Counted from the first letter of the stretch, positions 11,462 through 25,305 are shown. The stretch: 64,000 bases of DNA from Amylostereum areolatum (GCA_012932865.1 SAXG01000046.1:186001-250000), one strand, 5' to 3'. Numbers and translations: made by a program. Notes: a model not told the origin generated them from the sequence alone.

Positions 11462-13169
11462 ATGGCCCTGGAGCGCTCCTACGCTTCCCCCCTTATCATC
11501 CTCTCCGTTGTATGCGTCACGTTAGTGCTTCTAGAGCGTCGCCTCTCCTCCCGCAAAGAACATGGCAGCGTAAACGACACACCAACCATGCCGATTCATC
11601 GAGCGGCAGCCCTCAAAACGCTCATGCGCAAATATCTGATGGTGTACGCCCTAGTTATGGGTACGTTTTGCCCTACGATCGTGGAAGCACCTTGGTGGCT
11701 GACCGGTAGTTAACATTGCTTTTAGGTGCCGATTGGTTGCAAGGGCCCTACCTTTACTCGTTATATCGCGAGCAGTATGGATTTCCAGAGGAGATCGTTG
11801 CAGTTCTATTTGTGACAGGGTTTTTGAGCGCCGCGTTGTTCGCACCCCTCATGGGGACGTGGGCAGACCAGTAGTATGTTACTAGACTTTCTTTCGTTAA
11901 GGACGCTCATCTAATACGTTTTTAGTGGTCGAAAACGTCTGTGCTTGGTTTTCTGTGGAATGTATGCGGCAACATGCATGCTTATGCTCTTCCCTTCTCT
12001 TCCCCTTCTCGTCCTCTCCCGTATCCTCGGAGGCATATCAACGTCAATCTTGTTCTCCGCCTTCGAGAGCTGGTTGATCAGCGCCAACGGAGAATCTGGG
12101 CTACGGAACGAGGACCTCAGTACCATCATGGGCCGCGCCACCCTCGTCAATGGTTTCGTTGCTACCGTCGCCGGGGTGAGTTCGGTTATCCAGCCATCAA
12201 CGGAGTATTTCTCTGATCTCGATACCCAGGTGGTTTCAAACAAGTTCGTCGAATGGAGCGGAGGCGGATTTCGCTCTCCTTTCGTAGCTAGCGGGGCGGT
12301 CCTCGTTGTTGCTGGGGTGGTGATCCTGGACAAGTGGTCCGAAAACTTCGGTGCAGTTCAATCTAGTGGCGGAGCCAGCGAGGCGGCGGTGGACGTATTC
12401 CAACTCAAGCGACTTTCTGCTGCTGTACGCGTCGTAGCTGCAGGTACGTGTATGCGTAGGTTGATCTTCGTACATGTAGCTTACATTGCCTTAGATCCCG
12501 AATTGCTCGTCCTGGGACTCACCCAAACAATATTTGAAGGCTCGATGTACATTTTTGTTTTCATATGGGTTCCGGCGCTCCAAGAAACCTCCCCCTCCCC
12601 GTCATCCCTTCCCCTTGGATTCATTTTTTCCTCCTTCATGGTCTCCATGATACTCGGATCGCTCTTCTACACCTTCACCACTTCGTACTGGCATCAACCG
12701 CAAAGCTTGCCAGCCATACCCACAACAAGCAATCTCCAAGGCAATGCCGTGGTCCTGCATGTCAAGCTGTCCTCATTCGTGTGCGCCGCGGCCTCACTCG
12801 CGTTCGCGACGTGTGTACACGTGGGTTCGGCTACGTCTGCGGAGGCAGAGCACGTCCGCTTCTGGGCCTTCTGCGCGTTTGAGGCGTGCGTAGGATTGTA
12901 CTATCCAGTGCAAGGGATGCTCCGGGGAGCCCTCATCGCGAACGAACACCGTGCCACGGTAAGCGTCTTATCTATTTCTCACCGCTGCAGTTATTGAATC
13001 GATGACCGTGTAGATGTCTGCCTTGTTCCGCGTCCCTCTGAACGTGTTCGTCGTGGTGTCGTTGCTGACCGGCGCGTCGGCCGCGCGCGAGCTGACGTTG
13101 TCCATCTGTGCGGTGATGCTGGGCATTTCGTCGATCACGACGGCCGTGGCATTGCTGCCTCGGATCTGA
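11462..13169 (+). CDS. MFSD5-like major facilitator (molybdate-anion transporter family)
   Basis: Five exons (11462-11660, 11726-11873, 11926-12443, 12495-12958, 13014-13169) keep phase and give 494 residues. The stretch ADWLQGPYLYSLYREQYGF followed by GTWADQYGRKRLCL is the hallmark of the MFSD5/molybdate-anion transporter branch; GRKR is the conserved MFS loop 2-3 motif. Many hydrophobic segments follow, consistent with a 12-helix plasma- or organelle-membrane transporter. The eukaryotic family is linked to high-affinity molybdate uptake from algal work; substrate here is inferred only. ATG 11462 is used because the upstream in-phase extension lacks an ATG. Confidence 0.92.
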
Positions 13170-13685
13170 CTGTTGAGGCGTTCCTTCAGGTTATCGGGAT
13201 GGGATCGCGATATGTTGCCTTATGCAGGTCCAAGGCTACAATAAACATGAACTGTCATTGGGATTGCGGTGACGCTTCTTCTACGCATTGACCGTGGACT
13301 TCGTACTAAGTCTCAGTCCGTTGGGGTGATTGGACTGTTGTGTGACGGCTGACCACAGACCAGGCAGAGTCTCTGTTTGGACATCAGCAGGTGTGCTGAT
13401 GCTGGTCTGATCACTACCACAGGTGCTGGACGAAAGAAGCACTGTTGCTGATACGGATATCGGGAAGTACGAATCTAAAAGCATGGGACCAAAGGCACGA
13501 CGTTGGTGTCGACCAGCCTCGCACGACCTCCCTCCCTCCTGCTTGTGGATCCACCTAACCTGGTGAATCTTCCTCGCCTCCCATCACATTATTGGCCAAT
13601 TTAACATACTATTCCGCCTTAAAAGTCGTCCTCTTTCTACCGGTCCGCTTCAGTTCGTCAAACCCTGGCTGTTCCGCAATAAAGC
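13170..13685. other. Intergenic
   Basis: 3' region of the transporter and 5' region of the next gene. A CCAAT-type box (TTGGCCAATTT near 13592) lies about 95 bp before the next ATG. Confidence 0.5.
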
Positions 13686-14687
13686 ATGGCGGAGTGGTTC
13701 AATAGCACAACTTTAATCGTCGACGACAGGAACGACGGTATTCAATATACGGGGCCTTGGAAACGAATGGGACAACGCGGCGAATGGGACTCCACCACAA
13801 CAGCGTTCGTAGCCCCCCCGGATGGATCCATACCTTCTTTCACTTTTAGTTTTGTTGGTATGTATGGATTATAATCCCAGGTGACATCACGCTCGGCTCA
13901 CATTATGTCTGGAAGGGACTGCCATTGGTGTTTTTGGCACCGCGGGCGCGTACAGAACCCCGACCGTGCAATTCATGATCGATGGTCTTTCCTTCCAGGT
14001 TTTTCGGCAGATCAATACATCGTCTACGGTCTTCAACATGTCCTTCTATAATTCAACTTTGCTGGCCCCAGGATTGCACACCCTCACAGCATACGTTATC
14101 AATCAGACATATTTCTATTTCGATTACCTTTTGTACACTCCGTCTAATTACTCGAACACACTTCTTCCATCCTCATCCTCCTTTTCATCGACGCCCTCCC
14201 TTTCATTCCCATCTCCAGTGACCACCGTCACCGCACAGCAGACCGTCAGGAGAGGAGGTTATCCCGTGGATACTATAGTTGGAGGAACAGTTGGCGCTCT
14301 GGCATGCCTGACCATCTTGTTCATCCTGCTGTTTTTCTGGAGGCGAAAGCGTCGCAACCATCCAGGTATGCACTTTATCCCTACTTCCTCGTGCACAACT
14401 CTGACGGAAATCGATCTTTCAGAGCCCCGTTCTCCTTCGCCCTTCTTACAGAGACACATGAATGGCACGATCTCCCGTCGAAAGTCCCCCCTGCTTTATG
14501 GCTACAACGGTGAGCTTTTCGATCGCTCGCTCGTGATGCAGATGGTTGAAGGCTCTCCTTCAAAGCTGCCATATCTTCCGCCGGTGACACATTTCACGAA
14601 CCACCACGGGAAGCTGAAGTGCAAGTGCTAGATCTGGCAGAGGTGCCATCAATATCTCTTGGCTCACAGCCGCCTCCTCCGTATTAA
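13686..14687 (+). CDS. Single-pass membrane protein, basidiomycete family
   Basis: Four exons (13686-13857, 13916-14365, 14423-14509, 14566-14687) give 276 residues ending in PPPPY. Order: short start with VDDRNDGIQYTGPW, the motif SFVGTAIGVFGTAGAY, several N-glycosylation sequons (NTS, NMS, NST, NQT), a Ser/Thr-rich stretch, one transmembrane helix near residues 176-198, then the basic stop-transfer RRKRRN and a cytosolic tail. This layout recurs in many mushroom proteins of unknown function, probably surface glycoproteins. The intron 14510-14565 (56 nt) is needed to reach the PPPPY end; without it the frame stops at 14629 with an atypical tail. No cleavable signal peptide is evident, so the helix may act as signal anchor. 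Confidence 0.85.
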
Positions 14688-15543
14688 TCTCGTGATTTAT
14701 ATGCATTGTCCGCTACTTCTCATCAACCGTCTCACTGAAATAGTCATGCGCTCGAATATCCATCGGGGGGCGTGCCGTGTCACTGCAACTTCTTTGACCC
14801 CTTGCTGCACATCCAAAGACAGGCACATCGAGAGATTACTCTACTGATCGTTTGCGAGTAACTCTCGGGCTTCCTTCCGTTCGCATTTATTCAATGTTAC
14901 GCTTTCTGTCACAGCCTTGTTCGTTGGCGACCTAGCTCACGCATCACCACGAGACACCAGCCTGCGAAGTTTTCAACTTGAAGAGTTTCGGCGTCTGATC
15001 AATCTCGTGCAATCAGATAAAGGCCCCCCCCACATCTTTCACGAGGGCAGTATGATTCTATGAAGGCACGGCGGAAGTTCCCTCCGTCTCATTGTGAGCT
15101 CCTCACCATTTGACAATGTACGTTTGTGCGTTCTTCGGACATCTATCTGGAAAATTGACAGGCACTGTGTATTATCTGCTATATGCAGGTAGGTACGACG
15201 TGACCTGGCCCTGCTCGTGGACTTCACTCCGAATTGAATCATATAGCCGCGAAGGTCCCGCAGTACGCGTAATCAGACGTTATCTGATAAGGGCCAATGT
15301 TTGATACCCCCTGGTGTGCTCTGCCAAGTTGCAGCCAGCTGCGCCACCGCCAGCGGCTTAGAACCACGGCGCGATCTTCCGTTCGAGACATTTCTCGCGC
15401 TATTGATCGCTTAGCCCCTTACGTTGAAATGTTAAAAGGCGGGTTGCTCACCTTGGTATTCTGGGGGCCGAATTATCCCCTCGCGACAGGCTTTTTCTTG
15501 CTTGTGTTCCCTTTCTTTCATTTTCCCGTCCCTTCCCGCACCA
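14688..15543. other. Intergenic without a supported gene
   Basis: No convincing exon. It probably holds the promoter of the metalloreductase gene, with a CT-rich tract just before its ATG. Confidence 0.5.
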
Positions 15544-18098
15544 ATGAATCTCGGAACACCCACATCGCCTGAACGGCTATCCCCCTCACTCTCTCATAAA
15601 GCTCTGCAGAGCATCGACAAGGTACTTCGTGTCCAGCGAGCGGAAGACTATCCCAAGCAGGTCTGGTACTTTCTTGCCTGCTTCATAGGTCTCGTCGGCC
15701 TGGCCAACCACGTCTCCCTTATCTCGTTTCATCGTCACCGTCACCGGTTCCCCGCACAAGGCGATGCCGAAACTCAACGACCTTCGTCGACGGGGTCAAT
15801 CTCGTACCGGAGACTTCCTCTGGCGGCTGTCAATGCCTGGCGCGTCATCGCATTCCGTTCCCATGTTCGGATTGGCCATTCTTACTCGCTCAACCTCGCC
15901 GAGGTCTTCATGACTGCCACATATATCACCATCCTCTTCGTTTGGACCATGTATAACAGTGAGTACTCGTCTCTCGCTCACCTCGAGGCAGAGTTCTCAT
16001 GAACACTGGTGTGGTTTAGCGAACGCGCTGGTCGGACCGAAATACGACCCGAAATACTACGCCAACCGAGCGGGGAATATTGCAGCTCTTCAACTCCCTC
16101 TCATCGTCGTTCTTGGAACGAAGAACAACATCATAGGATGTATGCATTTGCCCCTTTTCACGACTGTTGAAAATTCCCGAGTGACAATTTTCCTAGGGAT
16201 CACTGGTGTTGGATACGAGAAGGTGGCGTATTCGTCGTTTCGCCTACATGGCGCATCTCATTTGCGTTGGCCCAGTTGAACTACCTCCATCGGATGGCTT
16301 CCAGGACTGTCATGGTTCTAATATGGCTCCATGCGGCAGGAAGGGTAAGTGTTTTGACATTTTAAGGTGGACTTCGTTCTCACTGAAAATGTGTTTTAGA
16401 TCGACCTCGGGTAAGATCTGCAAGCCGCCCTCCCTTTAACGACCCTCTTACAGCGTTATTCCCGCACAGTTTGACCGGAGAGACAGCAATCACGCACTAC
16501 TACATTATATGCGGCATTGTAGGAGCGGCCGCTCTGACAATCTTATGCCTCATCTCGATAAGACCCGTTCGTCAAGTTTCTTATGAGTTCTTCTTGATCA
16601 TACACTTTTTGTTTGTGCTGTAAGATTTTGTCCGGGACATTTTGTTCTTATCGCTAATGACTACTGGATCGTAGGCTCTTTCTTGTCACGTCGTATTTCC
16701 ATGCGCGTGAATGGAGGTTCGTCTATCAGTTTATCCAATCATCCAATTCCCTGACGCTGCTCCATCTGCACGTAGATACGCTCATTTCGTCTGGCCTGCA
16801 TTCGTTTTCTGGGGATTCGACCGCATCCTTCGTGTCGCACGCCTTATCATCTTCAATCATTCCTATTTCGGGTTCAAATCCGGAGTAGGAACGTTCGACG
16901 GCACAGTCGAGCTCGCGTCTCCGGGTTTCATGCGCCTTCGAGTCCGCCGACCTCGCTTTTTTCGTTGGAACCCAGGACAAGATGCCTTGCTCACCATGCC
17001 CAGCGTCTCGACACTCCCATGGGAGGCCCATCCATTTACCATCGCGAGCCTTTGTGATCAGGACGAAGTACTACTCAACAGTCCTAACCTTGAAGAGAAG
17101 ACCTCACAGTCCACCTCGGCACGTCAAGGAAACGAACTTGTCTTCATCGTCAAGACTCACACTGGGTTTACTAAGCGTCTTGAGGACATCGCGCAGAAAG
17201 GGGCTCCCGTCAAGGTATTTATCGACGGTCCTTATGGGGTACCACCGCAACTTGTGGGCAACGACACGGTCTTGTTCATAGCAGGTACACGTCGGCAATT
17301 ATCTCATGTCATTGTGATCTTGTTGACGCCTGAACCGTGTAGGTGGATCCGGCGTCTCATTTACGTTCCCACTGTTCGTAGATCTCATCCGGTAAGTCTT
17401 GGCGCGGACCATTTTGCATTTACTCCTACCGCATTCTGTGTACCCACCGACATCTTAGGCGTGCATGCAAGGATCAGGGCACTTGCAGACGCGTCGTCTT
17501 TGTCTGGGCGTTCCGCCATCCAGGTACCTATCTCTCGAAGCTCGGAACGTGTTCACCCTGCAAACATATTTGCAGAAAACGTCAACCTTGTCTACGATGA
17601 TCTCGCGGGGGTTCTCCACGATGTCCCCTCCTCGCTCGAAGTCGAAATCCGCTTTTACATTACCGATTACAACGATAGGCTGGACCCGAACGAGTCCTCC
17701 TCGGTCCGCAGTGAAAGCGCCTCCGAGAAAGCCGACAACATCATCAAACTCTCCGGACTCGCACACGCCAAATCGGAAACCAGGCGACCCGACTTGGATA
17801 TGACTATCAGGGACACTACGGCGCTCGCGCAAGGAAGTGTCGCGGTGGTTGGTATGTACTCTTTGACGCCACTGTTGAGAATGATCGCCGTATTCACCCA
17901 CCGTCTTCTTCAAGTGTGTGGCCCGTCTGGTATGGTGGTGGATGTCCAGAGGACGCTCCGATCATCATATGTCGGGCCTTCGAACGTTTTACGCGGAGGG
18001 CCAAGTACTACCCTCTTCGTTGAGAACTTTGGGTATAATGTGAGTAGTTTCTACGCCACAGACCAAAGTTTGCCAACCATCCTGAGTCCTTGTAGTAA
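15544..18098 (+). CDS. Ferric-reductase-like transmembrane metalloreductase
   Basis: Thirteen exons (15544-15958, 16020-16139, 16197-16222, 16276-16344, 16400-16410, 16470-16619, 16675-16716, 16776-17284, 17343-17391, 17459-17523, 17576-17851, 17915-18039, 18096-18098) give 619 residues. Heme-ligand histidines are visible in YEKLNYLHR, LIWLHAAGR, FLIIHFLF and SYFHAREW. The cytosolic half has the FAD motif HPFTIAS (about residue 362), GPYG, the NAD(P)H motif GGSGVSFTFPL and CGPSGM (about residue 578), ending FVENFGYN. FRE proteins move electrons from NADPH across the membrane to reduce Fe(III) or Cu(II). Exon 5 is only 11 nt, and the stop codon is alone in the last exon; reading through that intron would add a short tail. 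Confidence 0.93.
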
Positions 18099-19165
18099 AA
18101 GTGACGTCCTTGTCTGAACGTAGAATTTCCACGAGCTTTGTTTACGCGGCGAGACGATTTATTTCGATATAAACTACATACTGTTCTTCCAGCTCAACGT
18201 CGCGACGAGAGGGACGACAGACTAATACAGTAGTACTACTCGCGTGAGAGAAAACGTGACCGCGATGACCGCGAGAGCTGCGGCCCGAGCACTGTTGATG
18301 TTTCCCCTCATCTCCGACTCCTGCCCATCTTAGTCTCCCGTCGCAGACCTTACCAGAAGACAGTCGTTCTGGTGCCCATCTTACAACCGTTGATCATGCC
18401 CGTAAAATGTCTTCATCGTACTGCCCATCCAACTCAGGAGTGGTAGCTAATATAGCCTCCGCTACTTGATATCTCGCAGTTTTCCTGCTAGTGGGTTTGA
18501 AGGTGCGTTTCTATTGATATTATATTTACCCACTCTTATTGCGTCTCCCACTCATACCCAGCAAAATGAGCCAACGGTTCTACTACCAACAATCGTTGCC
18601 ATTCAACGCAAGCCATGCGCTCCAGGGAGCATAGATTTCGTGACATCTGGGCAAATACGGCACGCTCACTCCTTCCTGACCGCTGACCCTCTCCGACTAT
18701 TGTTTTGGCTCCCTGCTGGCTTGTGTATCTCCGCACATATTACATAGTGTCGGCCTTACACACGAGCAATCTATACAGCTCCTCCCTTACCCCAGACCTT
18801 ATCCTCCAATCTAATGCGATTCCGCACATCTTGGACCCTCTAGCTCTTCATGAATTTTGTGCTCCCCTTTCCAACAGTTCGGTTGTCATTGCATCTTGTA
18901 AACCATTCACGAGGTTTGCTTTTGAAGTCTAACCAGCACGTTCTTCCTGTTCAGGACGCGTGAACACATTTCTCCGTTTTCGGGAACACGAGCTTACTTA
19001 TACTGGGAAAGTGGGCGGTCTCTATTAGCGCGGGAACGGTATGCAACATCTGTATCACTATCCCCCCCTGATACGTGCTTATCTCCCTTTCCCAGTGCTT
19101 ATACCCAGTGGCTGTCAGCATTCCCTATCACGTCCGCATCGAGTACTCGTCCTCGGTGGAGATAT
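18099..19165. other. Intergenic without a supported gene
   Basis: About 1.07 kb between two same-strand genes. Open frames are short and without family resemblance. Confidence 0.5.
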
Positions 19166-22100
19166 ATGGTTACTGCAAACTGGAGGCTGGGGGTTGACGT
19201 TGGCGGCACGTTCACAGACGCTGTGTTGTACAACGACTCGAATGGAGAGATCTATAGGGCGAAGGTGAGTGTCGGCCCCTCTTTAGATGTACGATCATCC
19301 ACCTCGCTATACAGGTTTCTTCGACGCGTCAAGATCAGAGCGTGGGTGTACTGCAAGCCATAGACGCCCTGCGGTGCGTACTACGATGCCTCAAATATCC
19401 ATGTGCCAACTTTATATCTGAAGGTTCAAGGTACCTGGCGACGATGAACTGCACATTGCTGTCCTGAACCATGGTATTTTTTCCTGTCTCACGGAGGGCA
19501 GGTCGCATTTAACAGGTATCTCAAGGTACGACAGTTGCGACCAATGCAATCCTTGAAGGTAAGGGTGCCAAGGTCGCGCTTCTCGTCACCGAAGGATACA
19601 AAGATATCCTACAAGTCAGGCGCAGTCAGGTTCCGGGTTTGTGTTCCGCTAACTCTATTTCTCGTCGCCGCATGAATTCATTTGACCTTGTATAGGTGGA
19701 CTTGCTGGATGGATTGTCTGGCCGAAGCCCACACCATTAGCCTCACTTGAGATGGTATGTTCATTCCCTACTCGCACATATTGCCTCATCCAGATGTTGC
19801 ATAGACCATCGAGGTTCCAGGTCGCGTCGAGACTGCTGGCAATGTCGTTCGCCCCCTCAATGAGAACGTCCTCCGTGCTCGACTGGCGAGACTCAAGGCT
19901 TCGCCCCCGGAATCCATCACGATCAGTCTCATCAACTCATTCGCAAACGATATACATGAGCAGCGCGTTGCGGAAATCGTGCAAGAGGAGATTCCCGGGA
20001 TACCTATCTCACTCAGTAGCCAGATCCTCCCCGAGATCATGGAGTATGAACGTACAGTTACTACCGTGGCCAACGCCTACGTAAAGCCGATCCTGGGACA
20101 ATACTTGGAGAGGCTTCAGGTGCGGTTGGGAAAAACGGAGGTCCGAGTGTTGCGAAACGATGGCGGGTTAGCCAGCGTGAAGATTGCCAAGGAACACTGT
20201 GCGAGTCTGCTCTACTCAGTACGTTTTCCATCTCGGTGAGATGACGACCCTAACAGTTTGTGACGGTAGGGTCCCGCTGGAGGTGTCACTGGCGTGGTCA
20301 ACCAGGTAGCGAACAAGGCAAAATATAAGGTATAGTTTTCGCGCGTCGAGCATGTCACTGTATCTGACGACCAGTAGAACCTGCTGACGTTTGACATGGG
20401 CGGAACGAGGTGTGTGCTTTACCGAATCTAAAGCCGTGTGTCTTGATATTGACCTACCATTCCCAGTACTGACGTTTGTCTAATCGAAAACGGAGTACCC
20501 GAACTCCGTAGGGAGTCAACGATTGGTGATTTGACAAGTCAGTTCTATTGCCCAATTACATACAGCATCGAATAACGTCCCATAGTCCGTGCACCTTCGA
20601 TTGATGTGCGAACGGTGGGTGCAGGTGGCGGTTCATTGGCTGCTGTTGCTGCTATCACTGGGGCCTTGAGAGTAGGCCCAGATAGTGCTGGAGCTTCACC
20701 AGGTGGATTCAATGCTACTATGGTTACTTTGCGCAACTCTTACACGGATCATCCTCGACAGGCCCTGCATGCTACGGCAAAGGTGGCACAAGGCCTACGG
20801 TCACAGATGCATTCGCCACCCTTGGATATCTTCCTCCCACACTGGCGGGAGGAATCAAGGTCAACTTCACAGCTGCACGTGGCGCGATCGAGGACCATGT
20901 TGCAAAACCTATGGGCCTGAGTGTGACGGATGCAGCGGAGGGTGTCTTGCGGATTGCGACTGAGAAGATGTACGGCAGCTTGCGGAGTGTCAGCGTACAG
21001 AAGGGCAAAGACCCACGAGATTTCAATCTCGTCGCTTTCGGCGGCGCTGGTGCTCTCGTCGCCTGCGAGGTGCGTGATGTTCTGTTTTGTTCCGTGGATT
21101 GCGCTGACGCAATCACCCAGCTTGCCAAGCTGTGTCAAACCGCCGAACCCACCATCATCCCACCATCCCCTGGCGGTTTGTTTCTCTCCTATTTTCCCAC
21201 GCATATATTGATACTGTTCGTTGGCAGTTCTGTGTGCTTTCGGCGACGGTTGGCTCAGTCGCTTCATTGTCGGGGCGAAGCTGATCGGGTCTTACAGCAT
21301 CGACGGGCCTCCGCCATGAAGTGTCAACAACTGTACTTCGGAAGCTGACTGACATGAGCCTAGAACACATAAAAGAACTATGCGAAGGCCTGCTTGCAAA
21401 GGCCGCCGCGATACTTGAGAACCAAGGCGTCGGTTCGTCCTCACAGGCGCGATTTTGGGAGGCGGATTGTCGATTCAAGGGCCAGGCGACAAACCTATCA
21501 GTAGCTTTTGACTTGGACGACATCTTGACAAGCGGAAGCTCAATTCTAGAAGAACGGTTCAAGGCGTCGCATACCAAGCTCTTCACTTTCAGTCTCGACT
21601 TGCAAGTTGAGGTGGTCAATCTACGTGCGGTCGTCGAAGAGAAAGTTAAAGATGTCGTGACCCCTGCTCTGCCGAAGGGCGAAGCCAGGCCCGTGAAAGA
21701 GGCTATCCTCACGTCGACGACTATTGTACGAGACGCCATCTACTGGACAGTTGCAATGTAGTCATGCGTATACATTCTCAGGTCCACCACGGAACCGCGT
21801 ACAAGGATGTCCCTATCTATGACCGTTCAATGCTGCAGGCAGGCAACCAACTCCCTGGCCCATGTATCATCAGCGAGGTATGTCGCGTTCGATTTCTTGC
21901 GACATCGTATTGTGTTTGATTGCCTTCAGGATGACAGCAATACACTGATTACACCTAACTATCGAGCCGAGGTCGACGAGATCGGGAATATACTCATATG
22001 GGCAGACGAGAAAGCGATGATATCTTCTATGGGTGCTAACGTGAACGATCCAATCGTTGTCCAGCTCATCGAAGGTATATTCACCTTGTTCGTCATCTTG

Positions 22101-24852
22101 CAGGCATGTTCTGAAAGATGTTTCGTCCAGCTGCATTGCAGAACGCTCGGAACGAGATGGACCTACTCATACAAAGATATGTTGATTTTATCCCTTGTTT
22201 ATCGCGTTTCAAGCTCACACCTTCAATACAGTGGCTATGTCCCCTGCCATGCGCGAACAGCTCGATTACTTCCCTCTTCTTGCAGCCGGGAGCGGCAAGA
22301 ATGAAGGCAAGATGGTCTGTGGCCAATTTGGAAGTTTCATACCCGGCTTTTTGGCTTCGTGGGATGAGAGCATCGAGGAGGGTGACATATTCTTGACAAA
22401 CGATCCGTATTCCGTTAGGTGGGCTGTCCGCCTTCTTGCCGCTTTGAGTGAGGCCCGAGGCGCTGAAATTGTTCGGTAGCAACTCGATCAGTCATTTGAA
22501 CGACTTCCTCGTCACCAATCCAGTCCATTACAAGGGTAAGGTCGTGGGTTGGGTCGCGTAAGCGCTTTACGCTTTGGTATTACCTTCACGGTCTGATGGT
22601 CTGAACTAGTAACCTTGGACACTTCACCGACTTGGGGTGGGTTCGACGACTCTACAATGTTTGTAAGTGTACGGTTGCTCAAGATCGTTATTTAGATCCG
22701 CCGTACCAGGAAGCATGCCGAGTAAGTTCTGATGTCTCCTTGTTCGTCATCTCACCCCTGATTTCCCTCTAAGATTGTGCAAGCACTATCTTCGAAGACG
22801 GACTCCAGATACCCTTATGCAAACTCTATTCTCGCGGTGTACCCAACACAGCCGTGTTCAAGGTCTGTCCCATACACTCCTTTTCCGCCCCTCTACTGAT
22901 CCTATGGTTAGATCGTCGAGCGCAACTCGCGCAAGCCCGACTTCGCCAAAAGCGACCTTCACGCATTAGTAGCGGCGACGCGGATCGGCGCACGGCGAAT
23001 CATCGAGATGTGTGAGCGATTCGGTGTGGAAACGTACGAGGCCGCGTTAGACGAGCTCCTGGCGCGGAACAAAGTTGCCATTGGCAAGTTGATCAAGACA
23101 ACTATCCCCGCCGAGCCGATATACTTTGAGGACTACATCGACGATGACGGGTTTGGTCTTGGTCCGTGGAAGATCGCCTGGTGAGCGCTTTTCGGTCGAG
23201 CATGCAAATTCAATGTCTTACTGGAGCTTGAAGCACCATGACGAAGGAGATCGATCCTGTGGAGGGAGAAGTGGTGGTCTTCGATTTCGACGGGACGGAC
23301 CCCCAATCAGACCGTTCTATCAACTTCGCCCTCTCGCACGAGATGCTCAAGATGTTCGTCGTGATATACCTCCTCACCGTCTTCGTGCGTGTGCCATGCT
23401 CGTCCTCCCCCCCCGCTCTTCCCGCGCATAACCCCCTTTACCAGGATCCGCAAACGGTGTACAACGACGGCAGCTTCGATCTCATCAAGGTCAAGATCCC
23501 CGAAGGCACCATCCTCAATCCTGTCCGCCCAGCGGCACTTTCCTGCCGCACGCACATCCTCAGCCGCCTTTTCGACGTCCTAGGCGCGCTCATCGGGCAG
23601 CGGCAGCCCGAGTTCCTCTCCGCGGCCGGGTTCAGCGACTCTCCGCACTTCTTCTACAGCGGCTGGACGAGCGGTGGGGAGTGGTTCCAGGCGCGTGTTC
23701 ACATTGGCCCTTGCACGGCGATCTTCTGCTCTGACCTTGGTTTCATTTTCAGCTGTATCAGATCGGGTTTGGTGGTATCCCTGCGCGCCCCCACGGCGAC
23801 GGGACCCGATGGACACTCCTTATGGCCCTCGATGCGCTCCGTCCCTAACGAGTTCCTCGAGTCTTACCTCCCCCTACGTGTGGACCGGTACGAGGTACGT
23901 CTGTGTTCCTCTCCTCCCACATTCCTGCCTAGCCCACCCATACACCCATACACCATACCTTACTGCTAGACAATCCTGGACTCCGGCGGGCAGGGTTTCT
24001 ACCGAGGTGGAAATGCTATGCTCATTGGTACCTCTTCATCTGTCCCCGACGATGTGCCAGGCTGACCTATGGACAGAATACACATTCCTGGAGCCAGGGA
24101 CGGTATCTATCCACGACGACAGGTAAACTTCGTCCGTCTTATCCAAGGTTCGACGCACTCTCTAACCGACCCTGCTCTCGTGCAGATGGTTCACGAAGCC
24201 GTGGGGCGTGCACGGCGGCGGGACGGGCTCGCGCTCCTCCAAGACGCTTCTCAGATACTCAGAGAGCGTAACGGATCCTCCAAAAGTAATATTACAGTCG
24301 AAGGAGGATTCCATTCCGGTTAGCACACGGGAGTTTACCGTCGCTCCCACATACGCTAAAATAAGAATCAATGGCCTCCAGGTGTACCCTGGCGACGTGC
24401 TGATCTGGAAAACCTGGGGCGGTACGTCCTTCGCACGCTTCCCTTTGCGCCTTCACTGACGGTGTAGTGGCATATCGCAGGCGGCGGCTGGGGAAACCCG
24501 CTCAACCGTCCCGCCTCCCTCGTCGCGCGCGAATACCGCGAAGGCCTCATCCGCGACCCCGCGCGCTACGGCGTCGTCCTCTCTCCCTCCAACGACGGTG
24601 ACGTCGACCATCCCGCAACAGCAGCCCTGCGCGCTTCCCTGCTCCCGGCCCAGACCGCCCTCGCCCAGGCCTCCCTCTTCAACCGCGGCGGCACGCTGCG
24701 TGAGCTCCGCGCGTCCTGCCTCGCGGAGACGGGGCTCGCGCCGCCACAGCCGCCATCCGGGCGGGTGTTGAGGGGACCTGTGGTGGGGCTGGAGCATATC
24801 GTGAGGCTGCACGAGAGGAGGGAAAGGGAGGATAGGGAGTCGATGATGTGAG
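19166..24852 (+). CDS. HyuA-HyuB protein (5-oxoprolinase/hydantoinase family)
   Basis: Starts MVTANWRLGVDVGGTFTD, the ATP-binding GGTFTD start of HyuA. It continues with QGTTVATNAILE, FDMGGTSTDV, VGAGGGS, PACYGKGG, LVAFGGAGAL, then the HyuB half: ARNEMD, AMSPAMREQ, GQFGSFIPGF, FLTNDPYS, SISHLNDF, GHFTDLGG, DSGGQGFYRGG, GVHGGGTGS, GGGGWGNP. The fused A-B order is that of eukaryotic 5-oxoprolinase, which opens 5-oxoproline to glutamate using ATP in the glutathione cycle; related proteins act on hydantoins, so the substrate is inferred. Twenty or so introns are mostly clear. Two joins are awkward: the donor GTCCTG near 19460, and 22172-22231, where no ordinary donor gives the phase needed for AMSPAMREQ (see findings). 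Confidence 0.9.
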
Positions 24853-25305
24853 CGAGGGGGCCTGTATTCCTGCGACATGTATGTAGCAAATAGTCTGCAA
24901 TCAACCATGTGGAGAAGTCGTCGAATAAAAGTAGGATGATGGCAGTATAGTTAAGGGGAGGATAGGGTCCTCATATATCATATCGTGTAAGTCCTAGGTA
25001 GAAATGTGCGCGCGCTCTGAGTGCTAAACATATCGTAAAATCCTCTAGACCTCTACAACAAAAACCCTCTACAACGCTAACAGTGTCCATAAGCAGCACA
25101 TTACCAAAGCGGCACATAGACCAACCAAGAACAAGAAGCCGAAGCAAGGCAGATATCGTAAGTAAGTAGCAGGTAAGACCGTGGTACATGTAAGTAGGTA
25201 GCGCGGCAGCGTAGAAGCGTGTATGCAGGCGCAGACGCGCGAGCGCGAGGTGTCGCAAATAGTCCGTCGTCGCCGAGTTTGACTGGCGGAAGCGAGAGTG
25301 TTATA
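24853..25305. other. Convergent intergenic region
   Basis: Shared 3' region of the HyuA-HyuB gene and the auxin-efflux-like gene. AT-richer, with no gene seen. Confidence 0.5.
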
